Assembly (NCBI GenBank): GCA_037893225.1
Contig: JAZGUH010000143.1
Location: 682,001-746,000 of the forward strand
Direction of reading: 5' to 3'
DNA: 64,000 nucleotides
Origin: Hippasteria phrygiana
Taxonomy: Eukaryota; Echinodermata; Asteroidea; Valvatida; Goniasteridae
The position numbers were made by a program, and so were the translations under genes. This document shows, piece after piece, positions 10,101 through 21,207 of the stretch (position 1 is its first letter; the number at the start of each line of letters is the position of its first letter). The notes under the pieces are model-generated. The model did no database searches. It was not told the origin of the DNA and saw only the letters and a program-made list of their open reading frames with translations.

Positions 10101-11430
10101 ATGAGTGAATGCAAAAAAAGAACTAAAACAGGTCCCCACTCTTAAGATCGGACATACATGTAGGCCTAAGTTTTTGAAGATCATCATTCGGTGTCATACA
10201 CTTTACGTCTTGCCCAGAGGTCCTCTTTGTCATTTCCGAAGCCTAAAAAAAACCCAAAATAAACAAAATTATATTAAATACAAGTTAATTCGCCAAGTTC
10301 ACAAGAATGGCCACCCCAAAAAAATGAAAGAAAAGTTTATATTAATGATAGTTGTTAAAAAATCTATCGGGTTATATCGCTGGGAAATCATAGGCCTACA
10401 TGTACATGTACATGTACATGCGGATGAATTGTTTTAACAAGCCCAAACATGCGTCATGATTTCTCATCAACTTAATTTTAAAAAGAAATTTGTATACATG
10501 TATATCCAACAAAACCTATCGCGCGGTACGAGTTGTCTTAATTAGAGGTACGAGTTTGCGAAGGTACGAGTTTGCGAAGGTGCGAGTTGGGGAAGGTGCG
10601 AGTTTGCGAAGGTGCGAGTTGGCGAAGGTGCGAGTTTGCGAAGGTGCGAGTTTGCGAAGGTGCGAGTTGGCGAAGGTGCGAGTTGGCGAAGGTGCGAGTT
10701 GGCGAAGGTGCGAGTTGGCGAAGGTGCGAGTTGGCGAAGGTGCGAGTTGGCGAAGGTGCGAGTTGGCGAAGGTGCGAGTTGGCGAAGGTGCGAGTTGGCG
10801 AAGGTGCGAGTTGGCGAAGGTGCGAGTTGGCGAAGGTGCGAGTTGGCGAAGGTGCGAGTTGGCGAAGGTGCGAGTTGGCGAAGGTGCGAGTTGGCGAAGG
10901 TGCGAGTTGGCGAAGGTGCGAGTTGGCGAAGGTGCGAGTTGGCGAAGGTGCGAGTTGTCCGGGGCGCGAGTTGTCCGGGGTACAAGTTAAGACAACTCGT
11001 ACCGCGCGATAGGTTTTGTTGGATATATACGAACTTCTTTTTAATATTAAGTTTATGAGAAATCATGACGCATGTTTGGGCTCGTTAAAAAATGTATCCG
11101 CATGTACATGTACATGTAGGCCTACTTCCCACATTGGAAGTACATGTACATGTATGCCTATGATTTCCCAGCGATATAACCCGATAGATTTTTGAACAAC
11201 TATCATTAATATAAACTTTTCTTTCCTTTTTTTTTTTGGGGGGGGGGCCATTCTTGTGAACTTGGCGAATTAACTTGCATAATTTAGTTTATTTTGGTTT
11301 TTTTTTTTAGGCTTTGGAAATGACAAGACGTAAAGTGTATGACACCGAATGATGATCTTCAAAAACTTAGGCCTATGTCCGATCTTAAGATTGGTGACCT
11401 GTTTTAGTTTTTTTTTGCGTTCACTCACTA
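10101..11430. mobile_element. Foldback element: 440-bp inverted arms around a minisatellite
   Basis: The left arm at about 10,101-10,541 is the inverse of the right arm at about 10,986-11,430. Paired words include AACAGGTC...CTTAAGATCGGACAT and CCAACAAAACCTATCGCGCGGTACGAG. The arms enclose only a tandem array, and no transposase is present. Confidence 0.85.
10548..10955. repeat. 16-bp minisatellite, about 26 units
   Basis: The unit is GGCGAAGGTGCGAGTT, with a TTTGCGAAGGTGCGAG variant in the first units and homogeneous units to the right. Sixteen is not a multiple of three, yet all frames stay open because the unit lacks stops. The Cys/Glu/Arg-rich frames are artefacts. Confidence 0.95.
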
Positions 11431-11520
11431 GAAAAAGGCCCAAACACCTAAAAAGAAAAAAATCGTGAAAATATTCGAAACAAAAACGAAGTTTCTTGGT
11501 TTATTTTGCCGTAATAATTG

Positions 11521-11727
11521 GTCTAGACTCCTTTTCCACGTTCGCAATACAACTGTTCATGGTATACTATACTGACATCGCATGACTATGCGTAGAGTCT
11601 ATCAATTGAGTACGTATGTATATGAGCCCGACGTCTAGACTCTTTTTCCACGTTAGCAATACAAATGTTTGTGGTATACTGATATTGCATGACTGTGCGT
11701 AAAGTCTAATTGAGTATGAGCCCGGCG
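11521..11727. repeat. Two-unit direct repeat of about 105 bp
   Basis: GTCTAGACTCCTTTTCCACG near 11,521 recurs as GTCTAGACTCTTTTTCCACG near 11,632. Both are followed by GCAATACAA, GGTATACT, GCATGACT and GAGCCCG in order. No gene is seen from 11,431 to 12,066. Confidence 0.7.
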
Positions 11728-12067
11728 CTTTTCGTAGTATAATACACAGTCGCTAAACAAAAATTGGTGTGCTTCAGCTACGGTAGTAGCATTATATACA
11801 TATATATATACAAAACGACTGAAATTGCGCCTACATGAAGCTTTTTGTGCAATTTGGTACCCGTACTTTGTTTTTATGGCATGTCAGCCGAAGTAGTTTT
11901 GGAATCACCCAGCTGTTTCACGCAAACCGCACCATACCTGAAAAGCTGATTTTCGTGTGACGAATTTGTTGCTTTTATTTGCTGAAACACACGAATATGG
12001 CTATATTTGTGTGCGTTAGCATTCGGACGGCGAAGAAGGTTGTTAAAGCCGTGGTACGCTAGAACAG

Positions 12068-12778
12068 TGGCAGATAGTTCAACGAAGTTGTGTGATGTTT
12101 TTTCACAATTCGCCAGCGGTGAATTTGACCAAGGAAATGACATTAGTGATAAATACCAGATGACCCTGGTGAGTAGAACGTTGTCATGACATGGTGTCAG
12201 TGTTGTAGTCAAGACCAGGCAGTCCGAGACCGAGACCGACAGTCCGAGACCAAGACCAAGACCAGACTTGTAAATAAAGGCATGTCAATCATCTTTGTAT
12301 GTTGATCTAAAACTGTGGGGGTTCAGCTAGGGTATGGGGTATGACCATAGAGCTGTGTTTAGTTTGACAGGAATGGTCTTGGAGTGTACTCTAGCATTGT
12401 TGTTGGTTTTTACTTTGTATTCTTTAATAAAGTTTTTACTTTTCGGCCTAATTTGAATTTCACAACATTCACAGTGCATGCAGTGCACTTTAGCACTTTT
12501 CAGACACTGGTGTACCTATGTAAAGCTACAAAAAAAAGTGACAATTTAAAATAGTATTTCCTTCAAATTGTATTTTATTTCTCAGGAAAAACATTTACAG
12601 AGGTGGCCCTGGCCCTCTGTCTCAAGAAAATGTCATGCCATCATGGTGATTTTATTGCAGCAGTTTACCCAACAGTATACAATCACGTTACAGAAATACA
12701 GGCCTATAATTCAGATCGTTTCTGACAAAATCTTATGTGATTGGCAAGCAGATGAGATGTGCAATTGTTTGGACATTT
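12068..12778 (+). other. Possible spliced exon pair of an unrecognised gene
   Basis: An open segment ending DKYQMTL at 12168 is followed directly by GTGAGT. A TTTCTCAG acceptor at 12585 begins a segment (EKHLQRWPWP...) that is in phase and open to a stop at about 12780. The second segment also has a protein-like alternative frame. Both segments recur in duplication copy B. I do not recognise the product. These may be remnants of a host gene or chance frames. Confidence 0.3.
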
Positions 12779-13739
12779 AACAGGCTTCTTTAGAAATTGA
12801 AACAAACATGTCATTGACAAGCATGCAAGAAAGAAAAATCTTAGGCCTAATTCATCGGGTGATGAAGCCGCACATGTTTGATGAAGGCAGACATTAGTGC
12901 TGGGCGATACGATAAAATCGCGATGATGTGATATTCGCCTCCCAAAAATTGAAATCGGCTACATGCTTTTAAAATAGAAAAATCGAGATATTGCCGATAT
13001 CATTTTTTAAATCGGCAATTTTTGTCGGAACCCCTATTTTCCCTTCTCGGTGATACTTTCTTTTTACCAGCAAATTCGCTAAAATTAATTTCCTTGTAAG
13101 CGAGGTTCAAGTCGAAGTGACATCATCCTTTCGAACTTTTTATTTATCGTGTAAATAATGTAAAAATCGTAACATTCTTTTCAATATATCTAGCAAACAA
13201 AACAAGATATTTTAAAGATTATTTTTGTTATAGCTTTGGTATGTTTTAAAGATATGCCCTAAAAGGCGAAAATTGTGTGACGTCATGATGACGTCATCAA
13301 AAATGTGTGTTTTTTTTTTACGCATTTAAGGGTCAATGCGATTACATAAATGTATACATGGATTTTTTCTGTACCTAATTCCAAAATTTCATGATTGTGG
13401 CTCACTCAAGTAAGAAATGACAGCCATTTCATGATTGTGGCTCACTCAAGTAAGAAATGACAGCCATTTCATGATTGTGGCTCACTCAAGTAAGAAATGA
13501 CAACCATTTCAAAATTGAGACCAAATTCAATATAACACAAAGGAATTCTGGGAAGGGCGGATAACCATGGCTTAAATGTGCATGGCTTAAATGTGCATGC
13601 TGTTTATAAAAATGGTTGATTTGTAGTCTTTTCAAGTCGCTAGACTATTGCCCATAGCATTTGTAAATGTTTTCTTTCTTACCGGCACTTTGGGTACTTT
13701 TAAACTTGGCAGACACTTAGACTATAAACTGCTCACAAT

Positions 13740-14290
13740 GTGTGCCGAACTTTTACCTCATGATGACGTTATCACATGTCACGTGACGTCATCTTAAAGG
13801 GGCAGTTTTTGAAGCCATATATCTACAAAAGCACAAGTCCGATTGAGTTGAAAAGTAATATCTAGGTAGCCCAGTAGGTTTATAAATTAAAATTGACTTG
13901 ACGTTATAATGACGTCATCACATGTCACGTGACGTCATCTTAAAGGGGAAGTTTTTGAAGCAATATATCTACAAAAGTACAAGCTCGATTAAGTTGAAAT
14001 GTAATATCTAGGTAGGCCAGCAGGTTATAGATGAAAATTGACATGACGTTATGATGACTTCATCACATGTCACCGACGTCATCTTAAAGGGGCAGTTTTT
14101 GAAGCCACATATAAACAAAAGTACAATTTCGATTAAGTTGAAAAGTAATATCTAGGTAGCCCAGTAGGTTTATAGCTGAAAATTGACATGACATTGTGAT
14201 GACGTCCTCACATGTCACGTGACGTCATCTTAAAGGGGCAGTTTTTGCAGCCATATATCTACAAAAGTACAAGTTCGATTAAGTTGAAAC
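13740..14290. repeat. Tandem ~146-bp repeats with CRE-like TGACGTCA sites
   Basis: About four units share CACATGTCACGTGACGTCATCTTAAAGGGGCAGTTTTTG and CTACAAAAGTACAAG, with unit spacing of about 136-154 bp. A preceding triplicated 49-bp unit (GATTGTGGCTCACTCAAGTA) lies near 13,390-13,500. Confidence 0.85.
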
Positions 14291-14439
14291 GTGGTATCTA
14301 AGATGAATTTTAAACAATTTTTTATAATTCTTTTTGTAACATATGTTTAGGTCATACACACTTAAAAATATATGTGAAAAAGGTTCAAGTCGAAGTGACA
14401 TTATCCTTTCGAACTTTTTATTTATCATGTAAATAATGT

Positions 14440-14720
14440 GCTCCCCACCTCTCCCCCGGGCTGCCCCAGGTCTTATGTGGGGTTTTGGTAACATTTTTCA
14501 AGCCCCAGGGTGGGGATTTTGGTCACTCATTTTGCCATTGTTTCCACATCATCAGAAGTTCAAAACCATGAGGTGGGGGTGCCCCACCCATGTATGTCGG
14601 GGATTGTCACTAAAATTTTGCACCAGGGGTGGGGATTTGGTCACTTCAAAAGTGACAATCCCCACATCTTGGGTGGGGCAGCCCCAGGGGAGGGGTGGGG
14701 GAAGCAATTGATAGGTGCAT
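14440..14720. repeat. G/C-rich repeat with GGTGGGGATTTTGGTCACT words
   Basis: GGGGTGGGGATTTTGGTCACTC and inverted partners (AGTGACAATCCCCAC) make a short palindromic repeat. No gene is seen to 15,700. Confidence 0.5.
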
Positions 14721-15739
14721 AAGATAATTGACCACTTGGTGGCTCGGTGATTCGTATTTCGGGGGACGTTTTAAGAAAATCACCAAATGACACTGAACAA
14801 GCGAATTGGTGTAATTTCTATTCATGGTAGGCAGCTAGAAAATGATCATTTTCACCGCAATTAGACCAAATTATGCCGATTGTATTGCAAAGGAGTTGTT
14901 TTCAAAACTTAACACTGGTGTTACCCCCAGTGTAATTTTCATAAAGTTAACCCTTAAAACTTCTCAAAATGTGGTTTTGTGTAGATAGCCATATTTAAAT
15001 CTATGCAAATTAGTGGGCGTATCCATTTCAACCATTCATTGGGAAATGCTTCAATGCTTTTCTGCACTTGGGGCTGCTCGCACGTGGTTCGTGCCTCAAG
15101 CTCTAAATAAATCAGCTAGTTCACGCAGATTGACTGTTGGTATCTACACAATTCGCTGGTACCCGTCGATAGTCTAGTGGGCGGGCTTAACGCAACCTTG
15201 GCGTGAAAATCACCAGAAAAATTAGAGCAAGCAGAACAAATATAACACAAGGGGAAACATACATGTAGCTGATTAAATAAATCCATCGATTGCCGTATTT
15301 AACGTCGAGCAAGGAAAATAATGTTTACCCTCCTGTGGCTGAATTAAACGTAAGGATGGATTATAGTATCCTTTGCTTGGAATATTAATGCTCACCTGTT
15401 CCGACATGCTACATGTATGTTTAAAAAAATCAGTACTTATTACAATGTCAGTATTCATTCGCCCTGAAATAAAAAGGATGTCTGAAATAAAATATCCTGC
15501 ACCCCAAGCCCTGAAACCTTTGTGATTGACAGCTTAACTTTTGCGAGGTATACAATTATTGGCTGTTTCGGAAGTTTGTTTGTTTGTTTTCTTCTTTTTT
15601 CAGACTTTTGCCCAAAGAATTTGTACACGTTTTCTTTCTTACCGGCACTTTGGCTACTATATCCTTCCTCCATGTTTAAAGCAACCGATTGCCTTTAAAC
15701 TTAACAGACACTTAAACCAAATGCTCAGAATGTGTGCCG

Positions 15740-16290
15740 AACTTTTACATCATGATGACGTCATCACATGTCACGTGACGTCATCTTAAAGGGGCAGTTT
15801 TTGAAGCCATATATCTACAAAAGTACAAGCTCGATTAAGTAGGTAGGCCAGCAGGTTTATAGATGAAAATTGACATGACGTTATGATGACTTCATCACAT
15901 GTCACCCGACGTCATCTTAAAGGGGCAGTTTTTGAAGCCACAAATAAACAAAAGTACAAGTTCGATTAAGTTGAAATGTAATATCCAGGCAGGTCTGCAG
16001 GTTCATAGATGAAAATTGACATGACGTTATGATGACTTCATCACATGTCACGTGACGTCATCTGAAAGGGGCAGTTTTTGAAGCCATATATCTACAAAAG
16101 TACAAGTTCGATTAAGTTGAAATGTAATATCTGGGTAGGCCAGCAGGTTTATAGGTGAAAATTGACATGACATTGTGATGACGTCCTCACAATGTCATGT
16201 GTCGTCATCTTAAAGGGGCAGTTTTTGCAGCCATATATCTACAAAAGTACAAGTTCGATTAAGTTGAAACGTGGTATCTAATTTTAAACA
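15740..16290. repeat. Second block of ~146-bp TGACGTCA repeats
   Basis: Four more units of the family at 13,740-14,290, at similar spacing. They are present only in duplication copy A. Confidence 0.85.
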
Positions 16291-17406
16291 ATTTTTTATA
16301 ATTCTTTTTGTAATATATGTTTAGGTCATACACACTTAAATATAAATGTGAAAAATGTGTGACGTCTGATGACCTAATCATGATCATCAACTCCTTGTAT
16401 GCTCACATTTCCAAAACGATTATGAATAAGCCTACGTGATTGCTTGACCTGTCGTAGAGACCATAAAACGAGATGTTTTGATCCACCATTGAAATCTCAA
16501 GAATCAGAATCAAACTACCAAAAACCCCCCCAAACCAAACAGCCCTGTGTTTGTCCACAAACACTAAAGCTCTAGTTTATACATTGTAATGTCATGTAAC
16601 AAAATGTATATAATGGGTTTAGCTCCATAAAAAATATTCCATGCCAACCACACGTGGCATCTGGAGAGTAAATCTCGGATAAGATGCAAAATCTATTAAA
16701 ACGTTCTAAATATCTAAAGTATACAATCAGCGTACTCCGCACTTCATTGTAATATTTAGTTTCATTCACATGCAAATTAGCCAGCCCAGCTCTGGCCATT
16801 TGAAGCAGGATATGTGGGCAATGGAAACCCCCCCCCCCCCCCCTCCTTGTGTTGGTCATTGTGTTCCTGGAATCTCAGGAATTCTTTTAAGAAATGTAGG
16901 GGGATATGGTTAGGTATAACAATAGTCTGGAGTGTATAGGGTAATGGCTCTGGCTGGTGGCAGTAACAAAGAAAAGGCGTTGATCCAGATATCCATATGA
17001 TGCACGATATGGGGCAGAGCGAAACCCCCCTCTTTTGTGTTGGTCATTGTGTTCCTGGAATCTCAGGAATTCTTTTCAGAAGTCTAGGGGGGATGTGTTA
17101 GGTAACAATAGTCTGGAGAGTGTATAGGGTAGAGGGAAAAAAGGGGGTACCCTCTGCCCCATATCTGCTGGGTGTACAGATATCCGCAGACTAAGCTTAG
17201 ACTAAGCAGTTTGTAAATATTGATGGCTGGCCTAAGAACGGCCTCAAACAATGACTGGCGACAAACACGTCAGGCGATTATGTAGTTATGAACGAACTTT
17301 TGCTACATTTTAATTTGTTGACGATTTTATCGCCATATCGACGATATCAGGAGGAGGAAAAAAAACGACTACAAAAAAAATCAATATCGTCGGCCCTAGC
17401 AGACGT

Positions 17407-17590
17407 TGTTCCTGCCTTATCATGATACTGGTTCTTTTCGGGTAAAAACACACAGCGACATGTTTTTTGCTTCTAATTTTGGCATATAGCGCATTGACAC
17501 ATTCCTTGTGGTCCTTGTAATCCTTGTAATAGACCCTGTAAGTCTCTCGCATAAAGGTCATGATTGCACTTTCGGGCACCTCTGAGCCGC
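17407..17590 (-). pseudogene. Conserved minus-strand frame of unknown gene, cut by a hAT element
   Basis: The frame reads through MTFMRETYRVYYKD and AKIRSKKHVAVCFYPKRTS. The duplicate at 24827-24990 differs by an in-frame 9-nt deletion (KDYKDHK versus KNHK) and keeps the frame, which hints at coding origin. The hAT element inserted at 17398 separates the frame from its downstream part. I do not recognise the family. Confidence 0.35.
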
Positions 17591-17835
17591 CGGCTATAGG
17601 ACTTTTACATTTGTTTTTTGTAATACTTTGTTTTAACGAAGATCTGAACCATGAAACGGCCATAAATATGGATGATAAATTCAAAATAAATTTTACAATA
17701 ATATGAAAACATGTACGACTGTCTAAATTATTGAAGAAAAGTAAGAAAAAATGTTTGACCTGAGCGTCAGGTTGCAACGTGATTGGCTCATTGTCTGGAA
17801 GAGAGAGCCCGGCCCCCAAAACCCCTGTACTGCAT

Positions 17836-18074
17836 GCGCACTAAGTGAACGTACAAACAGTAGTAGAGAAAGGAGAGTACTGCCCCACCTCTGTTTTCCC
17901 TCCTCTCTCCCCCTCCCTCTTCCCTCTTTTTTCCCCCAAAAATTTCAAAAATCAAAATGAGAAAATCGCCAGATTCCAAAAAAGGGGAAACCCCCAAATT
18001 TTAGGAAGCAAAATTTTTTTTATCTCTCTCGACCAAATTCTTGGGGCAAAAAAATAATATTAGCTTTATTTTAA
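17836..18074. other. Spacer between duplication copy A and viral copy 2
   Basis: Pyrimidine-rich then AT-rich, with no gene. Viral similarity begins at about 18,075 with the cassette hairpin. Confidence 0.5.
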
Positions 18075-18090
18075 AACTAGATAAAAAAAA

Positions 18091-18127
18091 AAAAACCATC
18101 TCTACTGAGTGTAGAGGTGAGGTTTTT
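18091..18127 (-). terminator. Cassette 3' hairpin (copy 2)
   Basis: AACCATCTCTAC and GTAGAGGTGAGGTT flank a TGAGT loop. The stem is eroded compared with the other copies. Confidence 0.5.
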
Positions 18128-18164
18128 TTTCTGTTATGTAGATCTACTGTATAAATAACTACAA

Positions 18165-18910
18165 CTATTCTTCATACGGAGCGCTAGGCCTAGGCTGTAA
18201 ACTCTCATAATTATCCGGCTCACCTATACGTCTATGACTGTAGGGAGTACTAGTATCGTACTCTTTACATATTTCGAATCTAAAGTTGTAAGTTTTGCGA
18301 TAAGATCTTTTATTTCTTTCTCCATTCTCTCGACAACTTTCTTTTCGACCTCATCGTCTATTTCTTTTTGATTTCTATCGGACTCTTCTCTAGCTTTCGT
18401 TCGAGTTCTAATGGCTTCTTTCATTCCGTAAAACTTTCTTAATTCGTCGTTAATCAAGGTAAATTCTTCGTGACTTACATCGCCATCGTCTACGGCCTGA
18501 GACACTTATTCATTTATCGTATTTAATTTTGTTTCGGCTACTACTCTAATTTCGTCGTGTTTCTTGGCTTTACCTCTAAACTTTTTACTAAATCGTTTTA
18601 ATACTAAACTTACACCCACGCATCCTACAGCTTTGCCTTCTAGCACCACGCCTATAGGTATAGTAATGACACCGGCAACGCTGGCTATGCCTATTGTACC
18701 GGATAAAGCTCCGAAACATTCTATAACTGTCTCTGCGTTAGATAAACAGGTAATAATTTTATTATACTTTTTGTGCAACCGTTCTCTCTTATCTCTCTCG
18801 GCGGCTATCTCTTTTTGCACTCGTTCGATTTTATTTGACCTAAAGACTGAAGACTCGTCCGTTTCTCTCGGAACATCGGGCAATTTAGGGTAAATAGATT
18901 CTGCGGTCAT
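18165..18910 (-). pseudogene. Viral coiled-coil protein with -1 frame tail (copy 2)
   Basis: The start at 18910 follows the ACGACTTTATAAA motif. The first 134 codons are open, then a Leu codon has become TAA (18504-18506), and the zero frame continues from there to 18224. The -1 frame is open to a TAG at 18165-18167 and ends RPSAPYEE; the PPxY of the other copies reads PDNY here. The slippery A8 run is interrupted (AAATAAAA). The middle holds a hydrophobic Gly-rich hairpin (SGTIGIASVAGVITIPIGVV) and the C-terminal half is a Lys/Glu coiled coil. Confidence 0.75.
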
Positions 18911-18916
18911 TTTATA

Positions 18917-18939
18917 AAGTCGTATATTTTATACGACTT
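18917..18939. promoter_or_regulatory. Palindrome AAGTCGTATA-TTT-TATACGACTT between viral genes
   Basis: A perfect 10-bp stem with a 3-nt loop in the 36-nt intergenic gap. It combines the start-proximal motif of the downstream gene with its mirror, so it may serve as a promoter and as a 3' signal of the upstream gene. The same palindrome lies at about 55,060-55,082. Confidence 0.6.
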
Positions 18940-18946
18940 ATTATTT

Positions 18947-20466
18947 TTAATTTTTTTGCATGTATACGAGAATCAAAGTACCGACGCCGATCAATAATGC
19001 CCACACGTGTTCCGCTAACCAACCTATCGACTTACTTAATAGATTAAACAACCAACTCGCGATACTACCCAAAAATACCAGGTAAAGCGGCTAATAACTT
19101 ACCCCCGATCTTTTTTAGCAAATTGGCCAAATTTTTTAAATGATTACTTATCCAATCTTTCAAGTTACCTCCGGGTTTGGGTGTAGGAGTAACGGGGGTC
19201 GGAGCAGGAACAACCGCCGCACCAGCTGCTGCGGCACCGCCACCAACAGCCGCTATTATATAAGCAACGATCGTACTTAGCGCTAAAGCAAACGCGGCTA
19301 ATATACTAACGACCGTCACACCCTGTTCTCGAAACAGAATTCTAATCTTTTCCGCTAGCGAGGTATCTCTTTCTAATATTTTATTAACCGTTTCTTTGAT
19401 TCTAGCGATTTGACTTTTGAGTCCTCGTTCATTTTCGAGCGCCGCTGTCATTCTAGCGGATCTTTCATCATTGAGACCTTTTAATCGATTGGTTAATTCT
19501 CGTCTCTCTTCATCACTCTTTGCTTCAGTTAGTTCAGCTTTGGTTTGATTAATTTCATCATCTAACCTTCTTACTTTAGCTAAATTTAATTCTAAATTAC
19601 CTTTGAGAGTTTGTAACGCTTTGTCTAAACCAGCAAGTTCGCTAAAGTTCTTTAAGCCTGTAGTTTTTGTAATTACTGTTTCTCGTTCATCTAATACTCT
19701 TTTTCGTTCATCTAATGCTTTTTTTCGTTCAACTAATACTTCTCTCGATTCATCTAATATTTTTACTCGTTCATCTAATGTTTTTACTACTTCATCTGAT
19801 TCTTTCGCTCGTTTATCTAATGATTTTTCTCGTTTATCTAATGCTTTTAGTAGTTCATCTACTTCATCTATTAATCCAGTAAAACTAACATCTTGATCCA
19901 TCAAATCTACTTCTTCTCTTAAAACTTCTTCCAAGATATCGCTAACATCATCGGCTGCTTTTGGAAGTTCACTCATCTCAATATTTTTGGGTTGTATCTG
20001 ACTTATTTCTTGTTGTAATTGCGTCGTTCCAGTTTTTACCAAACCAAACTCTTCTCGTATAAATAAACCGGGTTTAACTCCAGAAACATCAGCAAGTCTT
20101 TTTATTAACGAACTAATACCTGCAAATTTTTTGGGGTCGCGTTTATCTGTCAGCAAGATATTGTCGTAATAAATACCATCTTTTTCTTTATGAAATTTTT
20201 CATATCTTATATTCGTCGTTTTTTTTATAACCTTTGCTTTCCATAAAATCATAAAACGCTTCTGCGTAACCAGTATTTATGCGACCAGACATTTGATCTA
20301 ACCCATCGATCGCTTCACCTGTCGTTTGTGGGGGTGGAATCGAAAAACCAGTCTCTTCATCATTGTTGGCCAATTCAAAATCATCATCATCGGCATCATC
20401 AGCATCATTTTGTTCGTCTTCTCGACCTTGGTCGCCCATTTCGAAATCTTCTCCACCTTCGGCCAT
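18947..20466 (-). pseudogene. Viral coiled-coil/membrane structural protein (copy 2)
   Basis: The most complete copy, about 505 codons. Order: an acidic N-terminus (EDEQNDADDADDDDFE), a region with FYDFMESKGY and FHKEKDGIYY, a long coiled coil built of seven-residue LDERxxx units (about 19,690-19,860), a second coiled coil, a hydrophobic span, the Pro/Thr linker and the amphipathic hydrophobic tail. It is broken by a homopolymer frameshift near 20,225 and an extra A near 19,070, so three frames must be read. Heptad units and a C-terminal membrane region suggest a fibrous virion protein anchored in membrane. The family is not named. Confidence 0.75.
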
Positions 20467-20467
20467 T

Positions 20468-20725
20468 TTAATAAGTCGTATATTTTATATTTGAAGTAGT
20501 ATTTACTACATTTTGAGGAATTACTCCTTGGCTCACCAACCAAGTCTGAGTAGCTAGAGCACTACCAACCGCAGCGGTGATTTTATTCGTATCTTCTACG
20601 TCTAGTTTTCCTAAATCGGCGGGCTTAATTTTCAAAAGTTTTTTACTCAACATGGTATAACCTACGGCCAACAAACTCAACACAGCGCCGTGATAAAGAG
20701 TATTTGCAACGTTCTTAGTATCCAT
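20468..20725 (-). CDS. Small viral membrane protein (copy 2, 85 aa)
   Basis: An intact frame of 85 residues starting MDTKNVANTLYHG. It has a hydrophobic N-terminal third (GAVLSLLAVGYTMLSKKLL), a polar middle (KPADLGKLDVED) and a second hydrophobic part (ITAAVGSALATQTWLVSQGV). The copy at 56442-56675 is very similar but ends eight residues earlier, at NTT. It sits 2 nt from the ATG of the next gene. It is probably a virion or host-membrane protein; there is no recognisable enzyme motif. Confidence 0.7.
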   Translation of the reverse strand: MDTKNVANTLYHGAVLSLLAVGYTMLSKKLLKIKPADLGKLDVEDTNKITAAVGSALATQTWLVSQGVIPQNVVNTTSNIKYTTY

Positions 20726-20766
20726 TTTACTTGTACTAACATTTTATTTTTTTATCTATTTTTTAT

Positions 20767-21165
20767 TTATTCTATTTCTAATAGTTCTTCAACTTTAGGG
20801 GTCACGCTCGTAATCTGTACTTTTTGCTGCGGAACTACAGCATCCGCCGTACTCTTGTTAAGCGCGAGATATCCAATTCCTAAAACAGCCAAACCTACTA
20901 TCGCAACTCCCCAGCTCGGAATGCTCCCCATCGTAACTGTTTGCGTTTGCTGGGGAACTTCTTCTTCTACACTTTGCATTTTTTAAATTTGTTCTTTCAT
21001 CTTTCTGTTTCTTTCGGCCAGTCTCTTTCCTAATTCTACTCTTTTAGGGTCTTTTACTTTTTTTTTAGTTACTCTTGCTATTGGCTCTTGTGGAGGCTGA
21101 GGAGGCTGAGGAGTCTCTTGGGGAGTCTCTGCTACTTGATCCGTCGTTATCGTTTCTGGATTCAT
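20767..21165 (-). pseudogene. Viral basic/TM small protein (copy 2), split by a stop
   Basis: The N-terminal frame 20983-21165 (MNPETITTDQVAE..., PPQPPQEP, then KKKVKDPKRVELGKR) ends at a TAA. Seven nt further on, 20767-20979 continues in the same frame with MQSVEEE, one TM span (VAIVGLAVLGIGYLALN) and an acidic end. In copy 3 the join is open and a TGA lies elsewhere, so this is one gene of about 130 codons broken at different points. The basic arm plus TM anchor could suit a core-membrane linker. Confidence 0.65.
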
Positions 21166-21207
21166 CTTTTATAGTAATACTACTATCTACTCGTAAATGT
21201 TTAGTCG
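21065..21207 (-). pseudogene. C-terminal tail of viral gene overlapping its neighbour (copy 2)
   Basis: The Ser-rich tail (GSSSRDSPRDSSASSAST, ending STRANSKSN) overlaps the 5' part of the previous gene in another frame. Upstream it runs straight into non-viral duplication sequence at 21207. Confidence 0.6.

Larger units (their letters stand above)
12895..17398. mobile_element. Large composite hAT element, copy A
   Basis: It starts TAGTGCTGGGCGATAC, ends ATATCGTCGGCCCTA, and is flanked by GCAGACAT (12887-12894) and GCAGACGT (17399-17406), 7 of 8 matching. The interior is repeat DNA with no recognisable transposase. The same element lies at 22006-24818. Confidence 0.75.
12067..17835. repeat. 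Segmental duplication, copy A
   Basis: It is collinear and nearly identical with 21206-25251, from GTGGCAGATAG to CCCTGTACTGCAT. Copy A carries about 1.9 kb more sequence (roughly 14,384-16,350), which holds a second set of the TGACGTCA tandem repeats. Confidence 0.9.
18075..21207 (-). mobile_element. Viral fragment, copy 2 (terminal gene cassette)
   Basis: Five gene remnants in the same order as 54,227-57,150: hairpin, coiled-coil gene, membrane gene, small TM protein, second small TM protein, and the tail of the next gene. It stops abruptly at 21207, where duplication copy B begins. The outer AT-rich terminus is absent. Confidence 0.85.

Noticed and set aside
10490..11066. Cys/Arg/Glu-rich frames of 146-174 codons on both strands
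   Set aside because: They translate the 16-bp minisatellite and the foldback arms. The reading cycles through all three frames of one unit.
16572..16859. 95-codon minus-strand frame near the C-tract
   Set aside because: It lies within the repeat shared with 6.8-7.0 kb and 24.3 kb, and the frame is not kept in those copies.
18075..21207. Reading copy 2 as an independent functional mini-virus
   Set aside because: It lacks replication, capsid and packaging genes, has stops and frameshifts in three of its five genes, and ends at a duplication breakpoint.
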